A DNA stretch of 64,000 nt, taken from NCBI GenBank assembly GCA_012862575.1, contig BLSF01000035.1:62001-126000 (forward strand). The letters are read 5' to 3'. Below the pieces are notes generated by a model. That model saw only the letters and a program-made list of their open reading frames with translations, was not told the origin of the DNA and did not search any database. Shown in pieces: positions 62,662 through 64,000 of this stretch (positions are counted from its first letter, which is position 1; each line of letters begins with the position of its first letter). Origin of the DNA: Parietichytrium sp. I65-24A. Its lineage: Eukaryota > Sar > Bigyra > Thraustochytrida > Thraustochytriidae. Both the position numbers and the translations under genes were made by a program.

Positions 62662-64000
62662 ATGCTGCGGTATCACGAGAAGCGCGTGATTGGGCGAGGA
62701 AATTACGGCACTGCGTTCCTGGTGCGTGACAGAAAGACCGGCGCTAGACTCGTGGTGAAGAAGATCCCTCTGTCCGCGCTCACCGAGAGAGAGCGCAAGG
62801 ACGCCGAGAGCGAATGTAAACTACTGGCCAAGCTACGGCACCCGAACATTGTCGATTATATCGACAGCTTCCTGGAGGAAGAGACCCTTCACCTGGTCAC
62901 CCAATTCTGCGAGATTGGAGACCTCTCGAAGCTGATCAAGAAGAACAAGGAGAAAGGCGTCTTCTTCGCCGAGAAACAGATAATAGATTGGTTCATTCAG
63001 ATCACGATGGCCGTTGATTATATCCACAGCATGAACATTATGCACCGGGATCTGAAGACTGGCAACGTCTTTTTGACAAAGACCAATGTAGTAAAATTAG
63101 GTGATTTTGGGATCGCCAAAGTGTTAGATTCGACCTTGGAACAAGCGAATACGGTGGTTGGAACACCGTATTACATGTCGCCTGAGGTCTGCGAAAATAA
63201 GGCTTACGATAAGAAATCGGACTTGTGGGCTATGGGCTGTATACTATATGAACTGTGTACCCTAAATCACGCTTTCGATGCGTCCAACTTGCTGGGTTTG
63301 GTGTTCAAAATTGTGCAGGAGAGCTACCCACCTATACCTGAGCACTACTCGAAGGATTTGCGCGAGCTCGTCAACTCACTCTTGTCGAAGAATCCTGTCA
63401 AACGGCCGAGCTGCCGAAGGATTTTTCGACTGCCTTTTATTAAAAGAAGGCTGGAGGAGCTTGCCAAGCCAGCTTCCCCATCCCATGTAGAGAAGCACTC
63501 TCACGCTCGTAATGGTGCTGAGGCTACTGTCACCGAGAAAATAGTTAACAGCAATGGCGCGATGGCGAAGGAAAGTATTGTGCCTCCCCCACCGCCATCG
63601 CCGCCTCCCCCACCACCTGCGAAGAGGAACGATGAGATTCAGAAGAATCTTGGAGCAACCACTCGACAGGATTTCCAGCCCGACACACATGCTGATGCAA
63701 ACGAGACCATTGCGTCAACTCAGTTTATGCAGAGGGATCGAGACACGCCAGATCAGAATGAGCAGACTACACCTTCAGAAAAAGCTAGGGAGCGAAAGGC
63801 GGCAATGAATCGCAAAAGAGAGGAGGTGCTTCGAGCAGCTGCCCAGAAAAATGCCGCAAATCGGCTTGAAGCTCGCCGTCGTTCAGAGCAATTCTTCAAA
63901 CCTAGTGTAGAAAACCACCTTCTGTCGGAGGGTTTCTCCGCAGAAGAGAGTTCGGGGGAACCAGACCGAGCTTTAGCTTGGTCCGAGCGAACCCTGTCGT
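62662..64000 (+). CDS. NEK-family Ser/Thr protein kinase (3' part outside window)
   Basis: Partial: 446 codons with no stop, running off the window end. Kinase domain from the start (MLRYHEKRVIGRGNYGTAFL) with an intact glycine loop, VVKK lysine (Lys33), MHRDLKTGN, KLGDFGIAKV and VGTPYYMSPE, DLWAMGCILYELC, PPIPEHYS: the classical NimA/NEK set. NEKs control centrosome, cilium and mitotic entry; in flagellates they set flagellar length or assembly. After the domain comes a proline run (PPPPPSPPPPP) and a basic, charged helical stretch (RERKAAMNRKREEVLRAA). The ATG at 62662 fits the family start. GA tracts lie just upstream. Confidence 0.88.
   Translation, partial: MLRYHEKRVIGRGNYGTAFLVRDRKTGARLVVKKIPLSALTERERKDAESECKLLAKLRHPNIVDYIDSFLEEETLHLVTQFCEIGDLSKLIKKNKEKGVFFAEKQIIDWFIQITMAVDYIHSMNIMHRDLKTGNVFLTKTNVVKLGDFGIAKVLDSTLEQANTVVGTPYYMSPEVCENKAYDKKSDLWAMGCILYELCTLNHAFDASNLLGLVFKIVQESYPPIPEHYSKDLRELVNSLLSKNPVKRPSCRRIFRLPFIKRRLEELAKPASPSHVEKHSHARNGAEATVTEKIVNSNGAMAKESIVPPPPPSPPPPPPAKRNDEIQKNLGATTRQDFQPDTHADANETIASTQFMQRDRDTPDQNEQTTPSEKARERKAAMNRKREEVLRAAAQKNAANRLEARRRSEQFFKPSVENHLLSEGFSAEESSGEPDRALAWSERTLS

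Overview
The window looks like nuclear DNA of a small-genome flagellated protist. Genes lie on both strands about 1-3 kb apart and most are intronless. The few introns are short (68-114 nt) with GTAAGT or GTGAGT donors. Gene content is eukaryotic: U5 snRNP WD protein, U3 processome protein Utp21, FG nucleoporin, KDEL receptor, tetraspanin, SND3/Pho88 and protein kinases. Cilium proteins (DRC9/IQCG, a SHIPPO-repeat protein, a NEK kinase) imply a flagellated stage. A stramenopile such as a labyrinthulomycete would fit, but that is inference, not something the sequence proves. No mobile element, virus-like element, CRISPR array or rRNA gene was seen, and no convincing tRNA.

Layout. 1-3548 is gene-free and repeat-rich. 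3549-12525 holds a bZIP factor (+), a U5-40K WD40 protein (-) and a Strawberry-notch helicase-like protein with one intron (+). 12668-23722 is a block of minus-strand genes: a pentameric ligand-gated channel-like protein, a tetraspanin, a CCCH zinc finger protein and a methionine synthase reductase-like enzyme with two tandem FMN domains and a 23-nt microexon. 24776-30720 holds a PX protein (+), a three-exon calponin-homology/coiled-coil protein (-) and DRC9 (+). 30953-39305 (all -) holds a divergent NEK-like kinase, SND3/Pho88, a small one-pass membrane protein and a bHLH factor. 40454-51170 holds a SHIPPO-repeat protein (+), the KDEL receptor (-), a ubiquitin-specific protease (-) and a 1921-residue Nup214/Nup159-type nucleoporin (-). 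52254-64000 holds Utp21 (+), a MIF-like tautomerase (-), an MST/STE20-type kinase with a hidden 3' exon (+), a myristoylated EF-hand/WW protein (-) and the start of a NEK kinase (+, cut by the window end).

Organisation. Neighbouring 3' ends that face each other are mostly only 142-232 bp apart, whereas divergent 5' ends are 0.7-2.6 kb apart. The divergent spacers carry microsatellites, clusters of GTAC-centred palindromes and, just upstream of many start codons, purine (GA) tracts that lie on the coding strand whichever way the gene points. These two recurring spacer signals, the doubled FMN domain of the reductase, and the repeat modules of the nucleoporin and EF/WW protein are the most unusual things seen. 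The genes do not form one pathway. DRC9 and the CH protein share a divergent promoter and may be flagellar partners.
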